DNA from: Chamaelirium japonicum
Taxonomy: Eukaryota > Streptophyta > Magnoliopsida > Liliales > Melanthiaceae
NCBI GenBank assembly: GCA_947650365.1
Contig: OX393550.1
Location: 115,302,532 to 115,366,531 of the forward strand
Direction of reading: 5' to 3'
DNA length: 64,000 bases
The position numbers and the translations under genes are program-made. Shown piece by piece: positions 33,501 to 43,080 of this stretch (positions within the stretch are counted from its first letter, which is position 1; the number at the start of each line of letters is the position of its first letter). The notes under the pieces were generated by a model. It made no database searches. It had not been told where the DNA came from and saw nothing but the letters and a program-made list of their open reading frames with translations.

Positions 33501-35559
33501 GGCTTCAACAGGTTTTAGAATGATCGATTGAGGCAGTCATCAAGTAGAAAGCACTTGCAAGGTAAAAGACATGATATAGACTTCTTTTGTCAGTGCAAAA
33601 AAAATGTACCCTGCCATCATATTCCTTCTTGAGTAAAACTTCAGGAGCAATGTATGCAGGAGTTCCCACAGTTGACTTTGGCTGTGAATGCAGCACTGAT
33701 GACTGAAAATACAAGGAGTAAAAGACTTGAAGTTATACATACCAAAAATTAGGCAGGAAACAGAAGGAAGGTATGTTTATTGACTCTTCTAGATGTTCCA
33801 AAAAATAATTAAAAACACCGAATATTATACAAGAACCTGAATTGATGCTTAAATAATATTCAGTTATAGGCGTGCTACAGATCTGAGCAATTCTGCATGC
33901 AGAGATATAAGAGCTACATGCTTTGCAAATTTAGCCTGTGTCGTGGTGTGCAACACTAGTCAGTACTTCATGGATGGATCAAGTAATAGCCAGACATTTA
34001 CCTTTGAATACCCAAAATCGCATATCTTGAGACGTGGGGCGGCACTTCCATCCAGCAATGTGTTCTCCAGCTTTAAATCACGGTGACATACTTGCTTGAG
34101 AATGAAGCAACCCAAAACAACGATTATTTAATCATCAAGGATATTATTAATAAACCAGCAGAAAATAGAAATTTGAAGTAAATACCATCGAATGACAATA
34201 GCTGACTCCTGATATAAGTTGCTGGAAAAAGAATCGAGCCTGCAAGGAAAAGAAAAATACCAGTAAAATAGAAGCACTTCTAATAGTATAAGATCTGTAA
34301 AGCTAACCTCGTCCTCACTGAAGCGTCCAGCATTGCATATGCGCTCGAAAAGCTCTCCACCAGAAGCATATTCCATGACAATAGCCAAATGTGTTGGAGT
34401 TAAGATAACCTAATGAAGGATTTCAGAGAGCAATATCAAACCAACCGTACTTATGTTAAGAACATGAGAATCAAATCCCCAAACCCTAACACACCTCTTT
34501 GAACCGTATAATATTCGGGTGCCTCAGCGATCTGTGGTTGATAATCTCCCGCTGGACATTTTCATCTATCTGTACGAAGAAACAGAAACCAAGTAAGTCC
34601 CGCAAAGCGGTTCCATGTGCTAGAAGAAATTCCTCCGCCTAACAGAATTTAAGTTTAGCATAATCACATCCTGTACTAATAAACATTAGCAATCAAATTT
34701 CGTGAGACAAAAAATCCTTCACTAAACCAATAAGGTTCGTTGGCCATTGTGAAGCTTCATCTGATTAATTTGGTAAATTCATATCAACCTCAAGTTTCGG
34801 GATTTTTCAATTTGATCATAACTTCGACACAATAATGGGGGGGGAAAATCATTTTCTCAAGCTTGTAACATAGAAATTGTGACGCAATTCACAGCAATTC
34901 GTGCGAGGGAAAGCAGGAGATAGAATCTTGAAAATGAAATGTAAAATTTCCAAACCTCCATTGATTGCTTCACAGCCACAGACGATCAAGACCAAAACAA
35001 ATTACTCCCCGACCAATTATGTCAATTTTTGAAATTTCGATCCCATGCGGGTGACAAACAGTAGAAGCCAATGAATACACTTGAATCATATGGTAGACCA
35101 AACCCACGACCATCCAACTTAATTGCATTAGTAACTTTGAATTCATTCCAGATCATCCAGTTATCACAAAAACCTAAAAACTAGGAACACTTATCCACGG
35201 CATCCGAAGAAAATAGAAGAATAAGTAGCCAAAATCCAACAGGTTCGAAGTTAAAAATCAACAAAATGTCAAAAACTAGCATTGAACCAAACCACTTCAT
35301 CTGAGTTATCAAGAAGAAAAAAAATTTTGAATATGGCAACAGAAACGATCCGATGCTTCAAACCAGACGACCAACCCACCTTCTCGCCCCGCTCGATGTA
35401 CTTGACGGCCACCAGCTCCAGGGTCTTCTTGTCCCTCATCAGCCTCGCGATACCGAAGTTCCCCGACCCGATGTCCCGCACCAGCTCATACCGGTCGCTG
35501 TCATGCATTATCGGCAGATCCATCGCCGGCCCCACCGTCACCGCCGCTCGATCCATCAT
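14652..35559 (-). CDS. SnRK2 Ser/Thr protein kinase, subclass III (OST1/SAPK8-10 type), complete
   Basis: Core kinase of abscisic-acid signalling: released from PP2C phosphatases by ABA receptors, it phosphorylates ABF/AREB factors and guard-cell channels. Nine exons on the - strand: 35380-35559, 34495-34569, 34308-34409, 34186-34239, 34002-34094, 33610-33702, 15617-15721, 15441-15539, 14652-14936. All junctions are GT-AG and phase 0; the product is 361 aa (Arabidopsis OST1 has 362). Seen: Gly loop GSGNFG, VAVK lysine (K53), HRDLKLEN (141-148), DFG (163-165), activation loop [17 protein letters not shown] with the Ser (S174) matching OST1 S175, VADVWSCG-like block, SnRK2 box [12 protein letters not shown], acidic ABA box [20 protein letters not shown] and terminal GEIIYAM. 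Start: MMDRAAV; the second Met (35556) matches the family start equally well. Intron 6 is 17.9 kb, the others 68-810 bp. No lesions seen. Group III is secure; the exact orthologue is not. Confidence 0.96.
15085..15388. mobile_element. MITE, family with AACAAAGTTTGATATTGCAG ends, copy 2
   Basis: It lies in kinase intron 8 (14937-15440). The left end (TAACAAAGTTTCATAATGCAG region) mirrors ATATCAAACTTTGTTAGGG at the right. It belongs to the same family as 14007-14272. Just left of it, GATGAGTTATTTAT occurs twice (15019-15070), a small local duplication. Confidence 0.7.
15722..17752 (-). other. Kinase intron 6, 3' part, no recognised element
   Basis: AT-rich intronic sequence. A stretch at 16020-16500 is richer in G on the + strand, but no coding family was identified on either strand. 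No TIRs or LTR edges were seen. Confidence 0.4.
17753..17892. repeat. Tandem duplication of a 70 bp unit
   Basis: Two adjacent copies, 17753-17822 and 17823-17892, both starting AATGTATATGAGTGCAGACA. They differ at only a few positions, so the duplication is recent. It is intronic and non-coding. Confidence 0.9.
18113..19041. mobile_element. hAT-like non-autonomous element with GGGTTGGG subterminal repeats
   Basis: Ends TAGGGTAGCAACTTGGG and CCCGAGTTGCATCCCTA are inverted. Flanking octamers ATTCACGA and ATTTGTGA agree at 5 of 8 positions, the rest being transitions, consistent with an old 8 bp duplication. Dense GGGTTGGGTT/AACCCGAACC repeats fill both subterminal zones; the centre (18300-18840) is unrelated sequence. 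Confidence 0.65.
19095..19785. mobile_element. hAT-like non-autonomous element with CACGGACAC-type subterminal repeats
   Basis: Flanked by CTCAGGGC (19087-19094) and CTCAGGGT (19786-19793), an 8 bp duplication with one mismatch. Ends CTAGAAAGCAC and GTCAGCACTTCTTAG are inverted, with degenerate GACACG/CGTGTC words inside them. The interior has two internal inverted repeats built from TGATTCAGTTTTGGCTTCAA and its complement. Confidence 0.7.
19800..20330 (+). other. Possible solo-LTR fragment of a Copia-type element
   Basis: CTTATAATAGAGAGC near 20069 looks like a promoter TATA region. It is followed by GTCCCGTGGATATTCCCGTC and TTGATGAAGGGATTTCAC, a layout seen in the R-U5 part of plant Copia LTRs. 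No termini or flanking duplication could be fixed. The following stretch to about 20700 shows nothing recognisable. Confidence 0.3.
20700..21172 (-). mobile_element. Gypsy internal 5' leader next to an inverted 5' LTR
   Basis: Fossil. On the - strand the LTR edge at 21173 is followed by a primer-site-like GATATCAGAGCC (21158-21169), close to the initiator-Met site. Leftwards lies non-coding leader with a 49 bp tandem repeat (20981-21029 and 21030-21072, starting GGCCAGCGCTCG). The left limit is uncertain. Confidence 0.55.
21173..24662 (-). repeat. Gypsy LTR, inverted copy, 3.49 kb
   Basis: On the - strand it runs from TGTAAGAACCTG to GTGACA. At 22905-23180 it contains a cluster of TATACG/CGTATA words with palindromes such as CGTATTATACG. 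Confidence 0.8.
24663..25324 (+). mobile_element. Gypsy integrase C-terminal and chromodomain-like segment
   Basis: Fossil coding piece. It opens with [14 protein letters not shown], the family block near the integrase end. It goes on with [19 protein letters not shown] and [13 protein letters not shown], and ends with a [14 protein letters not shown]-type chromodomain-like tail before the 3' LTR. It has a few breaks. A purine-rich run precedes the LTR edge at 25325. Confidence 0.85.
25325..29359 (+). repeat. Gypsy LTR, direct copy, about 3.58 kb plus insertion
   Basis: Starts TGTAAGAACCTG at 25325 and ends GTGTGACA at 29359. The TATACG-rich cluster recurs at 26765-27090. It is interrupted by the hAT-like element 28869-29318. 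Confidence 0.8.
28869..29318. mobile_element. hAT-like non-autonomous element, 450 bp, in the Gypsy LTR
   Basis: Flanked by an exact 8 bp duplication CCTGGAAT (28861-28868 and 29319-29326). Ends TAGGGGTGGCAA and TTGCCAGCCCTA are inverted. The interior is dense in GACCCG/CGGGTC words. The left 230 bp closely match 60451-60680, defining a family whose longer relative carries the GST copy. Confidence 0.9.
29433..29572. mobile_element. Foldback MITE, 140 bp near-palindrome
   Basis: Opens GGGGTATGCTAAAATGCGGC and closes with the imperfect complement ending CTAGCACTTCCC. The arms carry GCATGCGGTGCGTGCGGCAT and CAGCCGTCTGATGCA. It is flanked on both sides by TA repeat. Confidence 0.85.
29601..29724. 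mobile_element. Foldback MITE, second copy of the same family
   Basis: ATGCTATAATGCGGCATGCG is mirrored by CGCATGCCGCATTATAGCAT with a short loop near 29660. It shares the CAGCCGTCTGATGCA arms with 29433-29572. A short GA run replaces the left outermost bases. Confidence 0.85.
29771..30156. mobile_element. Foldback MITE with long TIRs, copy 2
   Basis: The termini contain TTCCTATGACATGTCATAGG, itself a palindrome, followed by GAGTACCCTATGACAT. The halves are inverted copies around position 29960. Same family as 1455-1826. TA repeat lies on both sides. Confidence 0.85.
30451..30502. repeat. (TA)n microsatellite
   Basis: About 50 bp of TA dinucleotides shortly before the element at 30534. Confidence 0.9.
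30534..30843. mobile_element. TIR element with CCGGTTCGG subterminal repeats
   Basis: Begins CCAATGTTGTCAGAACCG and ends CGGTTTTAATAACATTGG. Flanking TTGTGA occurs at 30528-30533 and 30844-30849. GGTTCGGCCGG/CCGGTCCGG words crowd both arms; the middle has an A run at 30680-30692. Coding frames here are repeat artefacts. Confidence 0.75.
30850..32100 (-). other. Kinase intron 6, unannotated part
   Basis: No gene, TIR or LTR edge was recognised. It is AT-rich and low in repeats and may include original intron sequence. Confidence 0.4.
32110..32512. mobile_element. TIR element with GATACG/CGATAC subterminal words
   Basis: GTTCAAAAACTTGGTATCA at the left is mirrored by GTTTTTAAAC preceded by GGCCGA at the right. 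Inside are many TATCG/CGATA words (GTATCGACAGATATGCC, ATATCGATATCGATAC). No convincing flanking duplication was found, so superfamily and exact ends are uncertain. Confidence 0.5.
32520..33609 (-). other. Kinase intron 6, 5' part
   Basis: It contains a C run with CT repeat (32997-33015) and no other recognised feature. The intron donor is immediately after exon 6 (33610). Confidence 0.4.
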
Positions 35560-36200
35560 CCCTCCCCCTCTTCCTCCCGCGCTTCTTCCGGATTCGTTCT
35601 CACATTACCACCGGAGCACAAATACCCCGACCGAGGGTCCCCGCGCTTCCTGTCGGAGAGGGACCGAGGCACGAGGCCGGAGACGTGGTGCGGCGCCCGC
35701 CTCTCGATCGGATCGACGAGAAAGCCGGTGTTGGGTGGCGGAAAGAGACCGCGACACGGCAGGAACCCGTGAAAGCTTTGCCCCTCTCCCTCTCTAGTGG
35801 TCCGATCTCACCATTTCTCTCTCCCTTCGATTACCTTATCTAGGGCTAGGGCTAGGGTTTCGGATCGCGGGGAGTTGCAGAGATGGCGAGAGCTCACTCG
35901 TGACCGGCTTTTTCCACCGCCCGGAAACCCCCCACGGCGAGACAGGAAAGATAATATCCAGCGAAGGTGCGGCGATAGCCGCCAAATTAAATATCCTCAG
36001 CCGCGTAAAATACCATTAATGGACAATAATGGCCCACTTCCACAGCCGTAGGATGTATAGATCCGATGATCCGCTCTCTCGTGTTTACTGCAGATCGCAC
36101 GGTTGGGATGCCATTTAGAACTGTCGATGGGGTATTATGGTCATTTAGTGGGCTGTATACGAAAAGAGGGGATTCTGTCCGGACGTGGGGAGCGGTTTCC
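35560..36200 (-). promoter_or_regulatory. 5' UTR and proximal promoter of the SnRK2 kinase
   Basis: The 250 bp before the start codon are GC-rich and purine/pyrimidine-skewed, as in a leader. Further up, a TTTAAT/ATATTTAA stretch near 35985-35996 could serve as a TATA region. An ACGTG core (ABRE/G-box-like) lies at 36183-36187 in GGACGTGGGG. These words are short, and promoter function is inferred only from position. Confidence 0.3.
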
Positions 36201-36892
36201 TGACCTCGCAGAAGGGGGTAGGCGGTGCCAATGACCTATTTTGTTTGTTAAAGATGGTTGAGACTCCAAAGTAAGTAGGAAGGACTCCTAATTTCTAGAT
36301 GGGTTCAATACAAAGATCTTTTCTGAAAATTTAATTTAAAAAATCTAATGTGGTAATTCAATTATGTTTTATATTTTTAAAAAATATGAATGCATAAGTT
36401 TTGTAGTCTAGTTGTCGATCCGGGCAATGACCCACTTCATGCTCGAACTAATCCCCTCTGGGAGTGAAGCCTGACCCACTCTAAATTTTCCAACGCACTC
36501 CTAGGTAAATGAGGGGAGGGGTGGGGTGGGTGTGGGGGACCGAACACACAACCTCCTCACCCAAACATCAATTAATTGCCAACTTTCCCCTGGCGAGTAT
36601 CCGTTATCTTTTTCTTTTAATTGTGGTGAGGATGAAAAAGAGAAGAATTAATCCGAACATCAAGAAGTCTTGGGACATCATTTTTGTGCAATATGTTGGT
36701 ATTTAGTTGGTCAGAAATGAAAGAATTTTCCAGTAGAAGCACTCGTCGGAGGAGATTACCGAGAGGAATAAATCGTTGATACATTTATGGTCGATGCATC
36801 AACCTTTGAGCATGAAGGTCTTTCCCTTGGATCTTTTGTAATCTTTTGTTATTTTTTTTCGTTCTATCTCCCTGTACATACTTCTTTCTTTC
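36201..36892. other. Intergenic sequence upstream of the kinase
   Basis: No gene is visible. A few G-rich stretches (36510-36540) and T-rich runs are present. The right limit is the poly(T) that marks the 3' end of the neighbouring LINE. Confidence 0.4.
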
Positions 36893-39727
36893 TTTTTTTT
36901 TAGGGGTAAAAAATGAATTAAAAATAGGGCAAACAGTTACAGCGCACGGCTTACTCAAAGTGAGTAAACATTAACAAAAGGAGTCCAGATCCCTATATTA
37001 GGCAGACCAACAAGGTAGCTAACAAAGACATTTGGGCCCTAAGTCAAAAAGCCCAAGGCCAAACAACGCCTAAAGACCAAAAACAAGTACCAGGCCAAAC
37101 AAGCAGGAAGAAGAAACAAACTCACAAAAGAAGATACTCAAGAAGTACTTGTGTCAGTTGATCTGCCTCCCTTGCAATCTCGAATACACTCGGATGCAAT
37201 AGAAGCAACGATCGTCAGCACCAGAAGCACGCTCCACTTCCGGCCCTAGCAGTCTCCAACTTTGACGTTCATCATTGAGGAGCTAGAAGGGCTTAGGCCC
37301 TCCAAATAGACTCTTCAATAATTGATTTGTCTCCCTTGCAATCGCCATCTGAGGACACAAGAAGGGCTTGGGCCCTCCATTAGGTGAACAAGAAGCACTC
37401 GAATCTCCAATTCGAAGAACAAACCAAGGACTCAAGAAGGGCTTGGGCCCTCCAAAAGACGAGCAAACAACATAGTCATCGCGAAAAAAAAAACAACAGC
37501 AATCTGACACAATGCAATTGATCTGTCTCCCCGGCCGCCAAACAATGTTCGGAAGTAAATGAAGCAGCAACTCAAGCAATCCAATACCCGAACTAGCACG
37601 CTCCAAACACCAAGAGAAACTAAACAATGATCTGGAACTGCAGCACCCGCTTCTACCACGAATCAGAATAATCAGGCCAAACCAACCCAAGCAATGCCTA
37701 CCAGCAAAACCCGTACCACTTCTGCCTTCAGACACCCCTAGCAAAAGCAAGGCTTGGCCACTCAAGGAGCCCCCATCACAGTCAAGCCTCCATACTGCAA
37801 CAGCGCCCAAGACCATATAAGAAAAGCTAGAAAACTGATGCCAACTACTGCAGTCCTTGACTGACGTGAAAATCAAGTGACTCTGAGTCCTCTTCGCCAG
37901 GTATTCTAAATTTAGAGTGAATGTAGGGGGACCAAACTAGGACAAGGGAATCCGAAATGAACAGCACCTCGTTATTCTAGCAGTTGAGCATAATCTCCTC
38001 AAAACGAGCCGCGACTTTAGATGTGATATTAGATAATGTGCAATAAACTCCATCATACATCCGACTGTTCCTTTCCCCCCATATCACAAACACAATTGTG
38101 GTGAGAAGAAGCTACCCTACCAGGTGTAGAGGACCCTTCGGAATGGTCACCATAAATTTGCAAGCCTTCTTGATAGAAAAACCAGCATCTAAAGTGCTCC
38201 ATCCCATTAAATCATAATATTTTTCCTACACAACAGAAGCCCAAGAGCACCTGAAGAACAGGTGTTTGATATGCTCTTCATCCTTTTCACATAAATAGCA
38301 TCTATTGACAAAGGAAATACTTTGTCGTTGAATCCACGGAATAGTAGCTAACCGGTTCCGAACAGCCCTCCAGGTGCAAAAGCTGTGGTTCGACGGCGAG
38401 ATCGGATTCCATATCATCTTAGCCCAGCTCTTAGTGGTTCCTGAGTTCCGAATAGCATCACAAGCCGCTTGGAGTGAGAATAAACCAGAACTCCAACTAC
38501 TCCAAAGCATATAATCAGCCACCTTCTCCTGATCAATGATAATGTCTCGAACCATGTCAAAAAGCTCAGCAAGAGCTCTATTATTAGGGTGAGGAATATT
38601 CCACGTTCAATCCTCAATCCAGCCACTTAGATCAGGCCAGCCATGCTGCAAGTCCAAAACTGAGTGAATACCCACTATTTGCAACGGACTTCGCCCTCCA
38701 CCCACGGATCTCACCACCTATCAATGATTTTGTCGTCGGCAATACAATAGTGGATATGACGAGATAAATCCTCCCATAATTGGAGAATTTCCTTCCACAT
38801 AGACAAGGCGGAATGGGAGGCAGTCACCTCCTAGAACGATTGTTGACCCAGATATCTGCCCCTTATCCATCTGGACCATAAATTGTCTCTATCATTTAGG
38901 AAGGTCCAACCGAGCTTCAAGTATCTAGCCTTGCTAATGTCAGAAATCCTCCGAATACCCAGCCCTCCTTCATTATATGGGCGGTAGACCTCTGACCATT
39001 TAACATGCGCTGATGATGATCCCCAAAGGAACTTACGCATCCAGTGTTCGAGCAAAAGCCTAGTGCATGTCGGTATAATAAACACTGCTGCCCAGAAAGG
39101 TATGCGTAGAGGACCGACTTAATAAGCATGAGTCGCCCACCGAAGGATAACTTGTTAGTTTCCCAGGAAGCAAGTTTCAATCGAAACTTTTCCACCAGCG
39201 GATAAAACAATCTCAGATTTTTCCTAGCTGGAAATAGGGGGAGCCCTAGGTATCTAACCGGAAGTGTGCCAATCGATATGCCCAAGCCCTCGGCTAGCTC
39301 TTGTCCATTAGCCATTGCCCTAGACAGGTACACCAAACTTTTCTCCTGACTAACATACAACCCTGTCTCCCTACCAAACTCCTCCAGAATTGTAGCAAGG
39401 CCACACAGAGATTGCTTGGAAGTTGAGGAAAAAACCATCAGATCATCCGCAAACAAAAGGTGGGAGATACAAGGAGCAGATCCCACTCTGAAACTCTTCC
39501 ACCTCTTGCACTCCAAGCCATGATCCAAAGCTAATGACAACCCTTCCATCACTATAGAAAAGAGATAAGGTCACAGGGGATCCCCTTGCCTAATGCCCCT
39601 ATTCGATCTAATAAAGTCGAAGGGTGTACCATTGAGCAGGATTGAAAAAGATGGAGAAGATACATTCTTGAATCCAGGAAATCCACCTCCTAGAAAAACT
39701 AAGACAATGAAGGGCATACAAGATGTA
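36893..39727 (-). mobile_element. LINE (L1-type), 5'-truncated, 2.8 kb
   Basis: Read on the - strand from about 39727. The body enters inside reverse transcriptase (FSILLNGTPFDFIRSNRGIRQGDPL near 39660-39590), with FADD at 39453-39442. A zf-RVT block (SFCTWRAVRNRLATIPWIQR; CYLCEKDEEHIKHLFFRC) follows near 38420-38240. Then comes a 3' UTR with three GGGCCCAAGCCCTTC-type repeats (37286, 37361, 37436) and a T-run at 36890-36901, the complement of poly(A). In-frame stops, for example just after RQGDPL, break it. ACTTCTTT words at both ends may be the target duplication. It belongs to the same family as 50899-52384. Confidence 0.85.
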
Positions 39728-39768
39728 AGACTTCTTTTTCTTAATAAATTGGTAAGGGTTTAGGTTGA

Positions 39769-39845
<77 letters not shown>

Positions 39846-40222
39846 CGATAAGGATTTATAAAAAAAATTAGACCTTTTAGAGTGTTAGAGCCTCTGGATA
39901 TTTAGGATAATACTATTTTGAAATAACTTTTGGATGTCTAAGAGTGGACTGGGTAGATTATGATGGGTGGATTAGTAATAATAATGGGTGTTTGATGAGT
40001 TTTAAAGAAGAAAAAAACAGTGAAAATATGAAATTGAGTTGTTGGATGAACGATCTCTCACTAAATAGAACTTCTGTCGATATAGTGATAAATAAGAAGA
40101 TGCTAAAAAGGAGAGGTGTGCGGAGAGGAATGAGAAAGATCATTTTTTAATGCACCATCGTAGTAATTTTCTTATAAAATTTTATTAAATGTATTTGGGT
40201 ACGTATACTTAGTTGATTGAAG

Positions 40223-40320
<98 letters not shown>

Positions 40321-40619
40321 CTTTTTGTAGAATCTTTTTTCAATTTAAATGAAGGCCTTCATAGAAACTTTTGCAAAATAGGGTGAAAACAACTTCTTTC
40401 TAGAGGAAGCTAAAGCATCAACCGTTGTCCTTCCAAACATAATTGAAACTTACAAAAGAATTTTAATATAATTTTCTAATGCGAGGAGCTCTTCCAAACA
40501 TGCTTTAAGAAGTTGTTGGTGAAATGACGACCAACTTCCATATGTTGATAAACATATCCTCAGTTATGTTTTTATCTTTACTTTTATAACCATCATCACT
40601 TGCGACAAACTTCGCACAT
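39728..40619. other. Intergenic sequence with microsatellites
   Basis: Contains (CT)n followed by (CA)n at 39771-39842 and a (TA)n run of about 90 bp at 40226-40316. No gene was recognised between them or up to the Cassandra LTR at 40620. Confidence 0.6.
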
Positions 40620-41006
40620 TGTGAGACCAAAATCCAATAGTCAAGAGCCAAAATTTTTGAGGATGTGATGCCAAGATGGATAAGGTGAGGTGAGATGTAC
40701 AAGGCCACGAGTTAGCTCGACATCACCTTGAGAGAAGAAGATTCTGAGCTACTTATATAATTTCATCTCCCATGCAATTATAGAAGACACGTTTTAAAAC
40801 TGTGCGCTGCTATAGATTTCATAAGAACTCCGTAGTTAAGCATGCTCGGGTGAGAGTAATACTAGGTGACCCCCCTGAGAAGTCCTCGTCCGGGTACGAA
40901 TAAAGCAAACAATATCTTGTATGTTTAGGAAAGATGTTACAAAATGATATTAGAGCCAGTTTTCCTCGCAATAGGGGGGTCTAACCTACACTTGGACATA
41001 TAGCTA
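40620..41006 (+). mobile_element. Cassandra TRIM: one LTR with 5S-like sequence, plus internal part
   Basis: Fossil. The LTR 40620-40941 begins TGTGAGACCAAAATCC and ends GATGTTACA. It carries a 5S rRNA-like block at about 40812-40890 (ATAAGAACTCCGTAGTTAAG, GAGAGTAATACTAGG). A diverged initiator-Met primer site and short internal stretch follow to 41006, where another element begins. Cassandra elements are known for 5S sequences in their LTRs. Confidence 0.85.
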
Positions 41007-41208
41007 TGGGGGGATATTAGGGTCGTCGTACGATCTCTCTCTAACAGTCGATTGAAAGGTAGAGCTTCGAGGTGTGGTACACTGTAGAGTGCTGATCTGT
41101 CACGTGCTGAGCTGTCACGCTAACGTTGTAGAGTAGAGAAAGAGAGAAAAAGAAGAAGAAGAGTTGACATAAAAGGTGGTGACGAAGTTCGGTCGAAGCC
41201 TATATTTT

Positions 41209-41895
41209 TGTGGGTGCAAAATCTGGCTAATACCCAACGGTGGGACCCACAGCTCTGCTTGGGGTCCACGAGTCCAACGGTGGGACCCGCAGCCCTGCCT
41301 AGAGCCCACGAGTCCAACGGTGAGACCCGCAACCCTACCTAGGGCCTACGAGTACGACGGTGGGACCCGCAGCCCTGCTTGGGCCCCACTTGCACTATCT
41401 AGGGTCTAGTAAATCCCCCCGGGTATTTACCAAACCCCGGATATTCTTGGGAATATTCTTAGAATATTCCCTAGATAAATTAAGCTCTTATAAATAGTAA
41501 ACCCTGTAAATGATTCCATATCCCAAATTCCAGACCAGAAACCTACTTTCTGTTTTCCAGAGCTCCCTGAGCTTTCTGGTTTTCAAACTCCTTTTTCATC
41601 CTCCGATTACTTATAAGAAGCACTCCTCGGCCTGTCGAGAATAGCTCTACTATTTACTCAGAGATAGTGGATTCAAAGGTTGCGTCTTACTGCACGGAGA
41701 CGTAGGCTTCGATCGAACTTCATCACCACATCCTGTGTCATCTATTCCTCTACCTTTCTACTCTACAGTGTTTGTGTGACATGAGCCTAGCAAGTCACAA
41801 CTCAGCGCTTCGAAGCGCGCCACATCCCGAAGGGTCAAACCTTCAATCGACTGTTGGAGGAGGGTCACGTACGACAGCCAAAATCCTCCCCCACA
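41209..41895 (+). mobile_element. Solo LTR inserted into an LTR of the same family, opposite orientation
   Basis: Fossil. It starts TGTGGGTGCAAAATCTGG and ends CCTCCCCCACA, with a promoter-like CTTATAAATAGTAAACCC near 41490. Four direct repeats of a roughly 43 bp ACGGTGGGACCCGCAGCCC unit lie at 41235-41390. To its left (41007-41205) and right (41896-42280) are the two halves of a - strand copy of the same LTR. Flanking pentamers ATTTT and GTTTC could be a diverged duplication. Confidence 0.7.
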
Positions 41896-42309
41896 GTTTC
41901 CATGTGGTAAGACACAACCTTTGAATCCACTATTTCTGAAGAAGTAAAGCTACTCTTGATAGGCTGAGGAGTGGTTATCCAAGTAGACAGAGGGTGGAGT
42001 AGGCTTGACTGGAGTCTGATCACCAGAAGGCTCGATGAGATCTGGAAAACAGAAAGTGGAATGTGATCTGAAATATTCCATCCAGAAATATTTGTCGGGT
42101 CTGCTATTTATAGAGGTTTGGGAATATCGGGGGTTTCGATAAATATCCGGGAGGATTTACGAAACCCTAAAGAGTATGTGTGGGCCCTAAGTAGGGCTAC
42201 GGGTCCTACTGTTGTCTCTATGGACCCCAAGCAGAACTACGGGTTCCACTATTGGGAGTTAGCCAGATTTTAAACCCACAGTTACCCCCTCCCAAATAGG
42301 CAGGTGCTA

Positions 42310-43080
42310 ACCTAACTGGCTGTGTGTTCGTCGACACGTTGTCCGGTGACGACCGTCGCGCCTATCGACCCCATACCAAGGGTCGACCGGGTGAGTGTCT
42401 GCTGACCCGCTGTCCGAGACCGATCGTCACGCCTGTCGACCCCCTGCCAAGGGTTGGACTGGTGTGTATCTGTCGACCCACTGTCAGGGACCGACCGTCG
42501 CACCTGCCAATCCCCTATTAAGGGCCGATCAGGTGCACGTCTGCCGAACCGCTGTCCGAGGTTGACTATCGCGCCCGCAGACACCCTATCAAGGGCTGGT
42601 CGGGTGCATGTCTGCCGACCCGTTGCCCGGGGCACGATCAAATGAGTATTTTTTGACCCACTGTCTGGGGTCGACTGGATGAATGTCTACCGACCCGCTA
42701 TCCGGGGCCGAACGTCGCACCCTTCGACCCCCTGCCAAGGGCCGGCTAGGTGCGCGTCTGCCGACCCGCTGTCGAGGCCGACCGTCATGCCCGTCAACCC
42801 CCTGCCAAGGGCCGATTAGGTATGAGTCTACTGACCCGCTACCCGGGGCCGACCGTCGTGCCCGCCAACCCCCTACCAAGGGGCAGATGGGTGCGTGTCT
42901 ACCAACCCACTACCCGGGGCTGACTATCATGCCTGCCGACCCCTTACTAAGGGCTGGATGGGTGTACACCTGCCAACTCACTGTCCGGAGCTGACCGTCG
43001 CGCCCGTCGAGCCCCTACCAAAGCCTGACTGAGTGCGCGTCTGTCGACCCATTGTCCGGGGCAGATTATTAAGCCCGCTG
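42310..43080. repeat. Minisatellite array 1, 71 bp unit, about 11 copies
   Basis: Units start GACCCGCTGTCCGGGGCCGA and contain CCCCCTACCAAGGGCCGG; the spacing between successive GACCC starts is 71 bp where I counted. Copies differ at perhaps 15-25% of positions. GC content is high compared with flanking DNA. Confidence 0.9.

Noticed and set aside
35282-35797. 171 aa + strand open frame opposite kinase exon 1
   Set aside because: Shadow of the GC-rich first exon and leader; the - strand reading matches SnRK2 exactly.
42312-42994. Open frames with repeated Asp/Arg/Pro motifs
   Set aside because: They arise from the 71 bp minisatellite and shift frame from unit to unit.
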